NCBI RefSeq assembly: GCF_002115745.1
Contig: NZ_JFKB01000009.1
Location: 1-64,000, forward strand
Origin: Thalassospira alkalitolerans
GTDB taxonomy: Bacteria > Pseudomonadota > Alphaproteobacteria > Rhodospirillales > Thalassospiraceae
Direction of reading: 5' to 3'
Length of the DNA: 64,000 bases
Below are positions 52,131 to 59,643 of this stretch, one piece after another. Position 1 is the stretch's first letter. Each line of letters starts with the position of its first letter. The notes beneath the pieces are model-generated. The model searched no databases. It had not been told where the DNA came from and was given only the letters and a program-made list of their open reading frames with translations. The position numbers and the translations under genes are program-made.

Positions 52131-53063
52131 TTAGTCACCCGAATACAGGCTTTTGTGGAAATTACATAATCCACCACGGAACTTTTCCACCAGATAATCA
52201 ATAAAAATGCGAACCTTGGTCGGCAAGTGGCGACGTTCCGGATAGACGGCATATATGCCGCCGCGCGCCGGTGAATTGAATGGCTTAAGAATTTCAACCA
52301 GCTTGCCCTTATGCAGGGCTTCGGCCACGATGAATTCTGGCTCACGCGCGATGCCAAGCCCGCGCATTGCAGCAATAGACGTGAATTCACCGTTGTTGCA
52401 CGATATGACCGGATTGACCCGGACATTGATCGGTCCGTCTGGTCCTTCAAAATCCCAAACATTGGGGCTGGCCAGGTTGGTATAGGCTAGCGTCTTGTGC
52501 CCGACCAGTTCAGACGGGTGCTGTGGCTCGCCATGTTCGGCCAGGTAATCAGGCGAGGCCACTACATACGCATTAAATTCGGCAAGCTTGCGCGCAATAA
52601 GGCTGGAATCCTTAAGCCGTGTGATGCGAATTGCCATATCGAACCCTTCGGCCACCAGATCAACCATATGATCGGCCAGATGCATATCAATATGCAGCCC
52701 CGGATACATACCCATGAATTCAGCCAAAAGATCCGGCATGTAACGCTGGCCAAAAGTCAGCGGGGCAGAAATACGCAGCGTCCCGCGCGGCGTTCCACGC
52801 AAATCTGTCAGGGCGTGTTCGGCCGTTTCGATTTCTTCGACCACGCGCGCACAGTGCTGATAAAAAGTCGCCCCCGCATCGGTCAGGCTCAGTCGGCGTG
52901 TCGTGCGGTTCAACAGCCGAATGCCAAGATTGTCTTCCAGCTTGGTAACATGCTTGCTGACAGCGGATTTGGACATGCCAAGCTTGCGCGCTGCCCCGGA
53001 AAAGCTTTGTTCCTCGACCACGCGGGCGAAAACCGTCATCCCATCCAGATTACCAATCAGCAT
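52131..53063 (-). CDS. LysR-family transcriptional regulator
   Basis: The 310-residue regulator has the N-terminal winged helix-turn-helix (about residues 4-63: VVEEQSFSGAARKLGMSKSA then VSKHVTKLEDNLGIRLLNRT). A LysR substrate-binding domain of the CrgA/YafC-like type follows (GTLRISAPLTFGQRYMPDLL). It is divergent from the glutathionyl-hydroquinone reductase gene, with a TTGTT-N11-AACAA site between them, so that gene is its likely target. The inducer is unknown; a quinone is a natural guess. It ends two bases after the amidotransferase-like gene, convergently. Confidence 0.92.
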   Translation of the reverse strand: MLIGNLDGMTVFARVVEEQSFSGAARKLGMSKSAVSKHVTKLEDNLGIRLLNRTTRRLSLTDAGATFYQHCARVVEEIETAEHALTDLRGTPRGTLRISAPLTFGQRYMPDLLAEFMGMYPGLHIDMHLADHMVDLVAEGFDMAIRITRLKDSSLIARKLAEFNAYVVASPDYLAEHGEPQHPSELVGHKTLAYTNLASPNVWDFEGPDGPINVRVNPVISCNNGEFTSIAAMRGLGIAREPEFIVAEALHKGKLVEILKPFNSPARGGIYAVYPERRHLPTKVRIFIDYLVEKFRGGLCNFHKSLYSGD

Positions 53064-53092
53064 CCCGTACCCTCGCCGTTATGATCGTATTA

Positions 53093-53113
53093 TTGTTGCC
53101 CATATGGAAACAA
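53093..53113. promoter_or_regulatory. LysR-type operator (T-N11-A palindrome)
   Basis: TTGTTGCC and GGAAACAA flank CATAT; seven of eight arm positions pair and the ends give TTGTT-N11-AACAA. It lies 29 bp upstream of the LysR start and about 118 bp upstream of the reductase start, in the 168-bp divergent region. Confidence 0.6.
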
Positions 53114-53231
53114 ATTAATGTCATATAGCCTGATTGCATTCAACGGGGAAATGACGAATATGGAGGGCCCCCTATCAGGCCACACACAAAAGGCCAAACA
53201 AGAAACCGCCTCCAAACCGAAGGATACGATC

Positions 53232-54206
53232 ATGGGCCTGTTGGTCGACGGCATCTGGAAAGACCAGTGGTACGACACAAAATCCACCGGTGGTAAATTT
53301 AAACGCCAGGACGCGGCGTTTCGCAATTGGCTTTCGCGTGACGGCACGGGCGAATTCCCGGCTGAAGCCGGGCGATATCACCTGTATGTTTCCTATGCCT
53401 GCCCATGGGCCCATCGCACCCTGATCTTGCGTGCCTTAAAGGGGCTGGATCATTTAATTTCAGTTTCCTCCGTTCACTGGCGAATGCTTGAAAATGGATG
53501 GGAATTTACCCCGAATGATGGTCTTCCCGATCATGTTGGTGATCATCAATTCATGCATCAAATCTATAGTGCGGCCAAACCCGGCTATACCGGGCGCGTG
53601 ACGGTCCCGGTCCTTTTTGACAAGAAAACCGGCAATATTGTCAGCAACGAATCATCAGAAATCATCCGGATGTTCAATACCGCCTTTGACGATATTGGGG
53701 CGAAACCGGGTGATTATTATCCCGAAGATTTGCGTGCTGAAATCGACGCTATCAATAACCGCGTCTATAATGATGTGAATAACGGCGTTTACAAATCAGG
53801 CTTTGCAACCACACAGGATGCCTATGAAGGCGCCGTGACCAAACTGTTTGAAACGCTGGATTGGCTTGAAGGTCGCCTATCGACCCAGCGTTATCTGGCA
53901 GGTGAACGCCTGACCGAGGCCGACTGGCGGCTGTTTACAACCCTGATCAGATTTGATCCGGTCTATCACGGTCACTTCAAATGTAATCTGCGGATGATCA
54001 AAGATTATCCAAACCTGTCAGCCTATACCCGCGAGCTGTATCAAATGCCCGGCATCAAGCAGACCGTCTTCTTTAATCACATCAAAGGCCATTATTATCA
54101 AAGCCACCTGATGATCAACCCGACAGGCATCGTTCCCAAAGGCCCGACCCTTGACTTGGATGCTCCTCACTACCGCGCAGAACGTTTTGGGGATATCGCT
54201 CTCTAA
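53232..54206 (+). CDS. Glutathionyl-hydroquinone reductase (GST superfamily)
   Basis: The 324-residue enzyme belongs to the ECM4/YqjG (Xi class) glutathione transferases. The catalytic Cys is in YVSYACPWAHRTLILR (about residue 60), and VTVPVLFDKKTGNIVSNESS with EIIRMFN binds glutathione. The C-terminal helical domain holds GERLTEADWRLFTTLIRFD and VYHGHFKCN with family tyrosines. It reduces glutathionyl-hydroquinones formed from quinones or chlorinated aromatics. The ATG at 53232 follows AAGGA; an upstream in-frame start adds a stretch foreign to the family. It is probably controlled by the divergent LysR protein. Confidence 0.92.
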   Translation: MGLLVDGIWKDQWYDTKSTGGKFKRQDAAFRNWLSRDGTGEFPAEAGRYHLYVSYACPWAHRTLILRALKGLDHLISVSSVHWRMLENGWEFTPNDGLPDHVGDHQFMHQIYSAAKPGYTGRVTVPVLFDKKTGNIVSNESSEIIRMFNTAFDDIGAKPGDYYPEDLRAEIDAINNRVYNDVNNGVYKSGFATTQDAYEGAVTKLFETLDWLEGRLSTQRYLAGERLTEADWRLFTTLIRFDPVYHGHFKCNLRMIKDYPNLSAYTRELYQMPGIKQTVFFNHIKGHYYQSHLMINPTGIVPKGPTLDLDAPHYRAERFGDIAL

Positions 54207-54228
54207 TGCAGGCCAACTTGCACCCTGT

Positions 54229-54270
54229 CATCAAACAGGTCACAAAGAATACTTCCTGTCCTGTTTGATG
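54229..54270. other. 11-bp inverted repeat before the methyltransferase gene
   Basis: CATCAAACAGG at 54229-54239 and its complement CCTGTTTGATG at 54260-54270 enclose a 20-nt loop. It ends 10 bp before the next ATG and 22 bp after the previous stop, so a leader hairpin masking the start, a terminator or an operator are all possible. No T-run follows. Confidence 0.5.
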
Positions 54271-54280
54271 GTGAACACCA

Positions 54281-55027
54281 ATGCCTTCAATCCAGAATGT
54301 CTACGACAATCCCACCTTCCATGAGGGCTATCGCTCTCTTCGCCAAACCGGCACCGGTTTAAACGACGTGCTGGAACAGCCTGCCCTGCACAGCCTGTTA
54401 CCTGAAAACCTGATCGGACTGGATATTCTGGATCTTGGTTGCGGTTTTGGGGATTTTGTCCGATATGCCTGCAATCACAAGGCTGCATCTGTAATTGGGA
54501 TGGATGTATCCGCCAGAATGCTGGCATCGGCACACCAGATGACGGACGATGAAACCATCACGTTTGAACAAGGGGCAATAGAAAACCTTGCCGCGACATC
54601 ATTTGCCAACCAGCAGTTTGATCTGATCGTATCGTCGCTGGCTCTGCACTATGTTGCGGACTATCGCACCGCCATCATCGATATTGCCAATCAGTTAAAA
54701 TCTGGCGGCAGGTTTGCGTTCTCTGTTGAACATCCGATTTGCACCGCACTGGCGGGCCAGAAATGGCACAAAGATGCCAAAGGCAATGATCTGTTCTGGC
54801 CGGTTGACAATTACCGCGAAGAAGGCCCCAGACACACAAGCTGGTTTATTGATGACGTGATCAAATATCACCGCACCGTAGAAACCTATGTGAATGGCCT
54901 CCTTGATGCAGGATTACAGTTAAACCGCCTTCTGGAACCCGAGCCGGTGAAAAATGCAGCAGATGCCAAATGGGAAAACCATCGTCGACGCCCACCCTTT
55001 TTGCTTTTGGCAGCACAAAAGCCCTGA
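54281..55027 (+). CDS. SAM-dependent class I methyltransferase
   Basis: The 248-residue protein is a class I methyltransferase. Motif I is ILDLGCGFGDFVRYACN (about residues 48-64), motif II VIGMDVSARML, and the later IVSSLALHYVADY and SGGRFAFSVEHPI blocks are usual for small-molecule methylases of the UbiE/YafE type. The substrate is unknown. A strong inverted repeat precedes the start. No partner gene is adjacent on this strand. Confidence 0.88.
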   Translation: MPSIQNVYDNPTFHEGYRSLRQTGTGLNDVLEQPALHSLLPENLIGLDILDLGCGFGDFVRYACNHKAASVIGMDVSARMLASAHQMTDDETITFEQGAIENLAATSFANQQFDLIVSSLALHYVADYRTAIIDIANQLKSGGRFAFSVEHPICTALAGQKWHKDAKGNDLFWPVDNYREEGPRHTSWFIDDVIKYHRTVETYVNGLLDAGLQLNRLLEPEPVKNAADAKWENHRRRPPFLLLAAQKP

Positions 55028-55177
55028 TCTGCCTGATCATGGCCATAGCTAAGCCTCATCAACCTTAGGTGCCTGTGTAAAACAAACGGCATCAATGATG
55101 CTTCATGCTGTTGCCCGTGTGATCAATCGAAGGCACATAGCAGCCCCCGCAACCGGCAATTCAGGCGCTAAAACAAC

Positions 55178-55203
55178 GCATCTATATCGTGCGATATAGA
55201 TGC
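55178..55203. repeat. 26-bp palindrome between the methyltransferase and the ATP synthase operon
   Basis: GCATCTATATCG and CGATATAGATGC pair perfectly around TG. No T-run follows and no gene start is close, so it may be a terminator fold, an orphan operator or a remnant. The rest of 55028-55240 shows no gene. Confidence 0.55.
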
Positions 55204-55242
55204 CTGCCTTGTTCATCAGGCAAAAAGTATTCAAGCAAACAA

Positions 55243-55270
55243 AAACCCCGCAGGTGACCTGCGGGGTTTT
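55243..55270. terminator. Terminator of the F0 ATP synthase operon
   Basis: CCCCGCAGGT and ACCTGCGGGG form a 10-bp perfect stem, with A-runs before and T-runs after. It works in either direction and lies 24 bp beyond the b-subunit stop. Confidence 0.9.
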
Positions 55271-55293
55271 GGATTTCGGATAACCGAAAAATC

Positions 55294-55800
55294 TTAGTTC
55301 AGGCGACCTTTGATTTCCGCAATCGCATTATCGACCAACTCGTCTGCCTTTGCTGTGGTGACTTTGTCAGTTACCAGTGCCAGCGTGGCTTGTGCCGCGA
55401 TTTCGGCCACACGGGCGCGAACTTCGGCAATTGCCTGACTTTCAAGGTTAGCAATACGATCCATGGCCTGCTGTTCACGACGCTTAAGCGACGCTTTCAG
55501 TTCGACCAAGGCGTTTTCCAGCATGCGGTCGGCTTCCACCTTGGCATGGGCGCGGATTTCGTCCGCTTCCTTCAGGGCTTCGCGCTGTTTGGCCTGATAT
55601 TTGGCCAGAAGCTCCTGAGCTTCTTCACGCAAACGCTGTGCCTCATCGAGCTCTTCAGAGATTTTCTGAGCACGCTTGTCGAGTGCGCCGGAAATCCCCT
55701 TAACAGCCTTGAAGCCACCGAAACCGGCAACCAGCAAGAAGGAAAGCGTGGTCCAGGTGTAAGGATCGGTAAGGAACGTAACCTCGTGTGGGGTTGCCAT
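55294..55800 (-). CDS. atpF: ATP synthase F0 subunit b
   Basis: The 168-residue peripheral-stalk subunit has one N-terminal span (WTTLSFLLVAGFGGFKAV) followed by a long charged helix (AQRLREEAQELLAKYQAKQR, ALKEADEIRAHAKVEADRML). It links F1 and F0. It is the last gene of the operon atpI-atpB-atpE-b'-b, four bases after b'. The b and b' pair is normal for alphaproteobacteria and photosynthetic bacteria. Assignment to b rather than b' is by position (last) and the N-terminal sequence. Confidence 0.93.
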   Translation of the reverse strand: MATPHEVTFLTDPYTWTTLSFLLVAGFGGFKAVKGISGALDKRAQKISEELDEAQRLREEAQELLAKYQAKQREALKEADEIRAHAKVEADRMLENALVELKASLKRREQQAMDRIANLESQAIAEVRARVAEIAAQATLALVTDKVTTAKADELVDNAIAEIKGRLN

Positions 55801-55804
55801 CTTC

Positions 55805-56290
55805 TTACTCTCCTACGATCGCCAAAACAGCCTTTTCGGCGGTTTTGGCCTGAACCTTGACACCGATAAGTTTGTCGGTTGCTTCACGGGCGATGTCGGA
55901 TGCGGCGTCTGCCACACCTTTCATTGCGTCGTCTTTCGCACCGGCAATAGCCTTTTCGGCATCAGCGGTCTTTTTCGACAGTTTCTTGACCAGCGCTTCG
56001 GTTTTTGCAGCATGCTCGGCAGCTGCTTTTTCCGTCGCTTCGCGAATGTCAGCCTGTGCGGCATCACGAGCTTCTGCCAAGGCAGCCTCGTACTTCGCGA
56101 TGGCGGCATCGGTTTCGTCTTTCAACGCCCGTGCCTTGCCAAGATTGTCTTCAATAGTCTTATGACGGCGTTCCAGAACTTCACCGACTTTTGGCAATGC
56201 AATTTTCGACATCAACATATAGAGGACGGCAAAAATAACAAAAAGCCAGAAAATCTGTTCCGAGAACGTCGCGAGATCAAATTGCGGCAT
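55805..56290 (-). CDS. atpF2: ATP synthase F0 subunit b'
   Basis: The 161-residue stalk subunit has a single span (QIFWLFVIFAVLYMLMSKIA) preceded by FDLATFSEQ, then a helix rich in Ala, Glu and Lys (ALPKVGEVLERRHKTIED). Its start MPQFDLATFSEQIFWL is typical of the alphaproteobacterial b' form, sometimes called atpG or atpX. A perfect hairpin lies between it and atpE. It pairs with the downstream b subunit in a heterodimeric stalk. Confidence 0.92.
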   Translation of the reverse strand: MPQFDLATFSEQIFWLFVIFAVLYMLMSKIALPKVGEVLERRHKTIEDNLGKARALKDETDAAIAKYEAALAEARDAAQADIREATEKAAAEHAAKTEALVKKLSKKTADAEKAIAGAKDDAMKGVADAASDIAREATDKLIGVKVQAKTAEKAVLAIVGE

Positions 56291-56314
56291 AGCCTACTCC
56301 CGAATTCAACGACA

Positions 56315-56337
56315 CCGGCGAGGGCGTTCCTCGCCGG
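56315..56337 (-). other. 9-bp hairpin between atpE and the b' gene
   Basis: CCGGCGAGG and CCTCGCCGG pair perfectly around a 5-nt loop, with no T-run. It could protect or process the mRNA and so help raise c-subunit output relative to the stalk subunits. Confidence 0.55.
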
Positions 56338-56364
56338 GCCGAGTATTCGCGCAAAAGGCGCCGA

Positions 56365-56589
56365 TTAGACGAACAGAACGATCAGCGCAACGACGAGTGC
56401 GAACAGTGCAATAGCTTCGGTAACGGCAAAGCCGATCCAGCCATACAGTTCAACATCGCCTTTGGCAGCCGGGTTACGACCAACGGTCGCAATCAGGCTT
56501 GACCAGATGTTACCAACCCCGATACCAGCACCAATCATGCCAATAGCAGCCAGGCCCGCACCAATCATTTTAGCAGCATCGAGTTCCAT
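56365..56589 (-). CDS. atpE: ATP synthase F0 subunit c
   Basis: The 74-residue rotor subunit has two spans. The first is Gly-rich (GAGLAAIGMIGAGIGVGNIW), the polar loop carries VGRNPAAKGD, and the second has the proton-carrying Glu in FAVTEAIALFALVVALI (about residue 59). It forms the c-ring. The gene lies between atpB and b', with a hairpin just downstream. Confidence 0.97.
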   Translation of the reverse strand: MELDAAKMIGAGLAAIGMIGAGIGVGNIWSSLIATVGRNPAAKGDVELYGWIGFAVTEAIALFALVVALIVLFV

Positions 56590-56646
56590 AACTTCACCCT
56601 TTCGAATTTCTTACAGGCAATAAGAGATCACACCAGACCACACACA

Positions 56647-57369
56647 TCAGTGCATGTGAATTGCATCATGGAGATAGATGCAGGTGAGAATCGTGAACAC
56701 ATAAGCCTGAAGCGCAGCAATACCGAACTCCAGAACAGTAATCCCCGTCAGAAGAGCAAACGGAAGAACGCCAAGAATGCCGATAAGGCCGACGAAACCA
56801 CCGATAACTTTCAGCATGATGTGTCCGACGGTCATATTTGCAAACAGACGGATCGCCAAGCTGAACGGACGAGAGAAATAGGAGATGATTTCAATCGGGA
56901 TCAAAATGATCGCGGTCGCAATCGGCGCACCTTCGGGGAAGAACATCCGAAAGTAATGCGTACCATGACGCATAAAGCCAATGACCGTCACACCGACGAA
57001 AATCACCAAAGCCAGCGCGAAGTTAACCGCGATGTGGCTTGTAAAAGTAAAGCTGTGCGGGATCATGCCAAGCAAGTTCCCGAACATAACGAACATGAAC
57101 AACGTGAAAATGAACGGGAAGTACTTGCGACCCGCGGTTCCCACATTATCTTTGAGCATATTGGCGACGAACTCATACATCACCTCAGCAGCACCCTGCC
57201 AGCGCCCCGGGACCAATGCACCACGACGCATGGAAAGCGTCATGAAGCACGTCACGAGAACGGCTGCGAGCACCATCCAAAGTGCGGAGTTGGTGAAGGA
57301 AACATCAATACCAGCAACCGAAAGCTCGGCCAAGGGCTTGATTTCAAACTGCTCTAGCGGTCCAGCCAC
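56647..57369 (-). CDS. atpB: ATP synthase F0 subunit a
   Basis: The 240-residue membrane stator has the essential Arg in FSLAIRLFANMTVGHIML. The family helices VVTVIGFMRHGTHYF and IPIEIISYFSRPFSL are present, along with the N-terminal IDVSFTNSALWMVL. It forms the proton half-channels against the c-ring. A long antisense frame on the plus strand here is a shadow. Confidence 0.96.
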   Translation of the reverse strand: MAGPLEQFEIKPLAELSVAGIDVSFTNSALWMVLAAVLVTCFMTLSMRRGALVPGRWQGAAEVMYEFVANMLKDNVGTAGRKYFPFIFTLFMFVMFGNLLGMIPHSFTFTSHIAVNFALALVIFVGVTVIGFMRHGTHYFRMFFPEGAPIATAIILIPIEIISYFSRPFSLAIRLFANMTVGHIMLKVIGGFVGLIGILGVLPFALLTGITVLEFGIAALQAYVFTILTCIYLHDAIHMH

Positions 57370-57401
57370 CGTAATCCTCGCTCAATCTAGTAAGGCCAAG
57401 G

Positions 57402-57755
57402 TCAATCCTTGGTCCCTTGCTTGCGCTCTCTTATCGCGCGCCCAAGTCCGACAGCACTGTCGTATCCTTTGGCAACCCGATAAGCATTAAGACCACCAGC
57501 ACCCGCTCCGAGAAAAACAAACAGAACAAGCAGCCAGGGCATTGTATCAAGCACCCGATCCAGCGCCCAGCCAATCAAAAGGCCAACAAGAACGGCGGCA
57601 ATCATTTCCGCCGAAATTCGCATACCTATTGCCATCCCTTGGGATGTTTTGCGGGCAGCCCGGTTCGGGCTATGCGTCTCTTCGCGTTTGTCTGCAACTG
57701 CTGCCAATTTGCTTTCAAGCTCTTCTAATGAAGCGCGATCTTTGTCATCGCTCAT
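57402..57755 (-). CDS. atpI: ATP synthase protein I
   Basis: The 117-residue protein has a polar helical N-terminus (ASLEELESKLAAVADKREE) and two spans: ISAEMIAAVLVGLLIGWALD and MPWLLVLFVFLGAGAGGLNA with YR. This is the AtpI/AtpZ type that leads F0 operons; it aids c-ring assembly or magnesium uptake. It is the first gene of the operon, with a promoter at 57810-57838. Confidence 0.9.
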   Translation of the reverse strand: MSDDKDRASLEELESKLAAVADKREETHSPNRAARKTSQGMAIGMRISAEMIAAVLVGLLIGWALDRVLDTMPWLLVLFVFLGAGAGGLNAYRVAKGYDSAVGLGRAIRERKQGTKD

Positions 57756-57809
57756 CGTCGTGAACTCCGCTCTGGCAGCCCTGCAAACGTTGCAAGGAAA
57801 TGCGCGGGC

Positions 57810-57838
57810 AACATACTTAGCGCCCTATAGGCTGTCAA
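57810..57838 (-). promoter_or_regulatory. Sigma70-type promoter of the F0 operon
   Basis: On the minus strand TTGACA and TATGTT are 17 bp apart, giving a leader of about 50 nt before atpI. Confidence 0.7.
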
Positions 57839-58216
57839 GCCGTAAAACCCCATTATGCCGGGGGGAACAAATCCCCATTAACTATTTGTTTTATAACAAT
57901 TTTAACCCCAAAAAGTGCGTTCATTCACATTTGATGTTAGGCGATAGTAGCACCCTATTTTGCCATGCTCCCTATGGGGTTTCGGCCTGCAACCGGCGGT
58001 TTCCCTAGGTTCCTGCCCTGTTGAACCGCTAAATCGATGTTTTTACTAACAGGTGTGAATTCAATCGCTTTTTATCCATTTCCGCCCTCTGCCGCCCGGT
58101 TTGGTCGCAATATCGCACCAACCTGCGCAAACAGGATCGACAATCTACGATCTGCCATCGGACCGATTCATTACGAAGCCCCCCCGACGACTTCGACTTC
58201 GTGCTGTTGCGTGCAA
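57839..58216. other. Gene-free stretch between the ATP synthase promoter and the methyltransferase
   Basis: No gene is supported. Short frames here have no ribosome-binding site or family character. Terminator of the methyltransferase gene is not clear. Confidence 0.3.
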
Positions 58217-59554
58217 CTACTTTGGCGCAAGAACCGACAGGCGGCGCTCTACATCATGCTGTTGCCCACCACCTTCGAGGGATGATGCCAGCATCCAGTC
58301 AAACTTGTGGAACAGGGCCCAAACAGCCGCCAGCGTATTATCGGCAATCTGGTTCATATCAATTGGTTGTTTATGCAGGATTTCATCGCGCAACCGGATC
58401 GAAATATCACCAAAAGATGTTTTGCCATCAAACAGCGCAAGCAGCTTTGCCAAATCCGGCCCCCCGGTCAGATCAACCGCATTGCCAGTCCCATCGGCCA
58501 GAACAATCGGCTTTCCGGCATATTTCAATAGATCATCAAAGAAACTGTCAGACGGCGCCACAAAGAACCATGGACACAAATCACGATCAGGCATCACCGC
58601 AACTGACGGCACCTTATTCGGGCGGGTCAGATAAAATGCATGCAACGGCATCGCCGCACTATATCGCTCACAGAATGCCTGTTGATCACGCAGGGGCAAG
58701 GCCATCAGATCACGCAGTATTCTAGGGTCCGTGATGTGGTTTTCAATGCTGTAATGGGCCTTGCCCGTTCCGCCAAACCCAAAAAAACCGGTAAACGCAG
58801 CAACATCAAGCCCGGCAGACGCGGCAAAATCATAAACCCCATGAACGTCATAGGCACATTCAACAGGATGAAGCAGCAAATCAACGATTTCAGGATCGTT
58901 TTCAAGTAAGCCTTTGATGAACCCTGGGCCACCGCCCATTTTAAGCAGCATATTACCTTCCGGCAGGCTCGAAAGCAGACTGCGTGTCATCGCAAGTTGC
59001 TCATTCAGATCCTTGCCCGGCAGAAGTGGTGCCACCATTTTTCGCCATTCCGTAACCGCCAAACGCCCATGTTCACCATACAGCATCGCTCCGATACAAC
59101 CATCATCGGCCAGAACCGATACCAGATCACGAAGACCTTCTTCCGGGTCCTCAAGATGATGCAGCACACCGGCGCAATTGATGTAATCGAATTTTTCGGG
59201 TGCCATTGCGGCAAATTCGCCAATGGTCGCGTTGACATAGGTAACATTAACAAGTCCGCGCGCCTCGGCACGCGCACGCGCCACCTGCGTGCTGGCTTGT
59301 GACGGTTCAAGATAGGTCACCTGACCACCACAATCGCGCAACTGTTCCGCCAGCCAGACCATACTATCGCCCGTACCGCCACCGGCAACGAGCGCACGGA
59401 AACCAGCATCGACGTTCTTGCGGCCAGCAAAACCATAATGATTAACCCGGGAAAGCGTATCCATCGGCGGCATCAGAAGCCGGTCCTTTTCCTCCTGCGG
59501 ATCACGCAGCGGATAAGGAAACTGCTCGTAAAGCTCACGCACTTTTTTGGACAT
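58217..59554 (-). CDS. Class I SAM methyltransferase with a C-terminal regulatory-type domain
   Basis: The 445-residue protein starts KKVRELYEQFPYPLRDP, a motif seen in several tRNA- and peptide-type methylase families. Motif I is ALVAGGGTGDSMVWLAEQL (about residues 53-71), motif II VTYLEPSQAS, and YINCAGVLHHLEDPEEGL holds the post-II block. The last 100 residues contain LFDGKTSFGDISIRLRDEI, resembling the winged-helix-like tail of methyltransferase-regulatory domains. The substrate is unknown. It lies downstream of smc on the same strand, 89 bp away. Confidence 0.85.
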   Translation of the reverse strand: MSKKVRELYEQFPYPLRDPQEEKDRLLMPPMDTLSRVNHYGFAGRKNVDAGFRALVAGGGTGDSMVWLAEQLRDCGGQVTYLEPSQASTQVARARAEARGLVNVTYVNATIGEFAAMAPEKFDYINCAGVLHHLEDPEEGLRDLVSVLADDGCIGAMLYGEHGRLAVTEWRKMVAPLLPGKDLNEQLAMTRSLLSSLPEGNMLLKMGGGPGFIKGLLENDPEIVDLLLHPVECAYDVHGVYDFAASAGLDVAAFTGFFGFGGTGKAHYSIENHITDPRILRDLMALPLRDQQAFCERYSAAMPLHAFYLTRPNKVPSVAVMPDRDLCPWFFVAPSDSFFDDLLKYAGKPIVLADGTGNAVDLTGGPDLAKLLALFDGKTSFGDISIRLRDEILHKQPIDMNQIADNTLAAVWALFHKFDWMLASSLEGGGQQHDVERRLSVLAPK

Positions 59555-59643
59555 TTCCGTACTTTTCCCGTTTTGATTTTCTTGTGATGACTACTCTCTT
59601 AGCGAAAGTCCGTCACAAACGATACCCATCGAGGGAAAAATGA

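Noticed and set aside
56650-57357. Plus-strand frame of 235 codons opposite atpB
   Set aside because: Antisense of a certain ATP synthase gene; highly charged with no fold signature.
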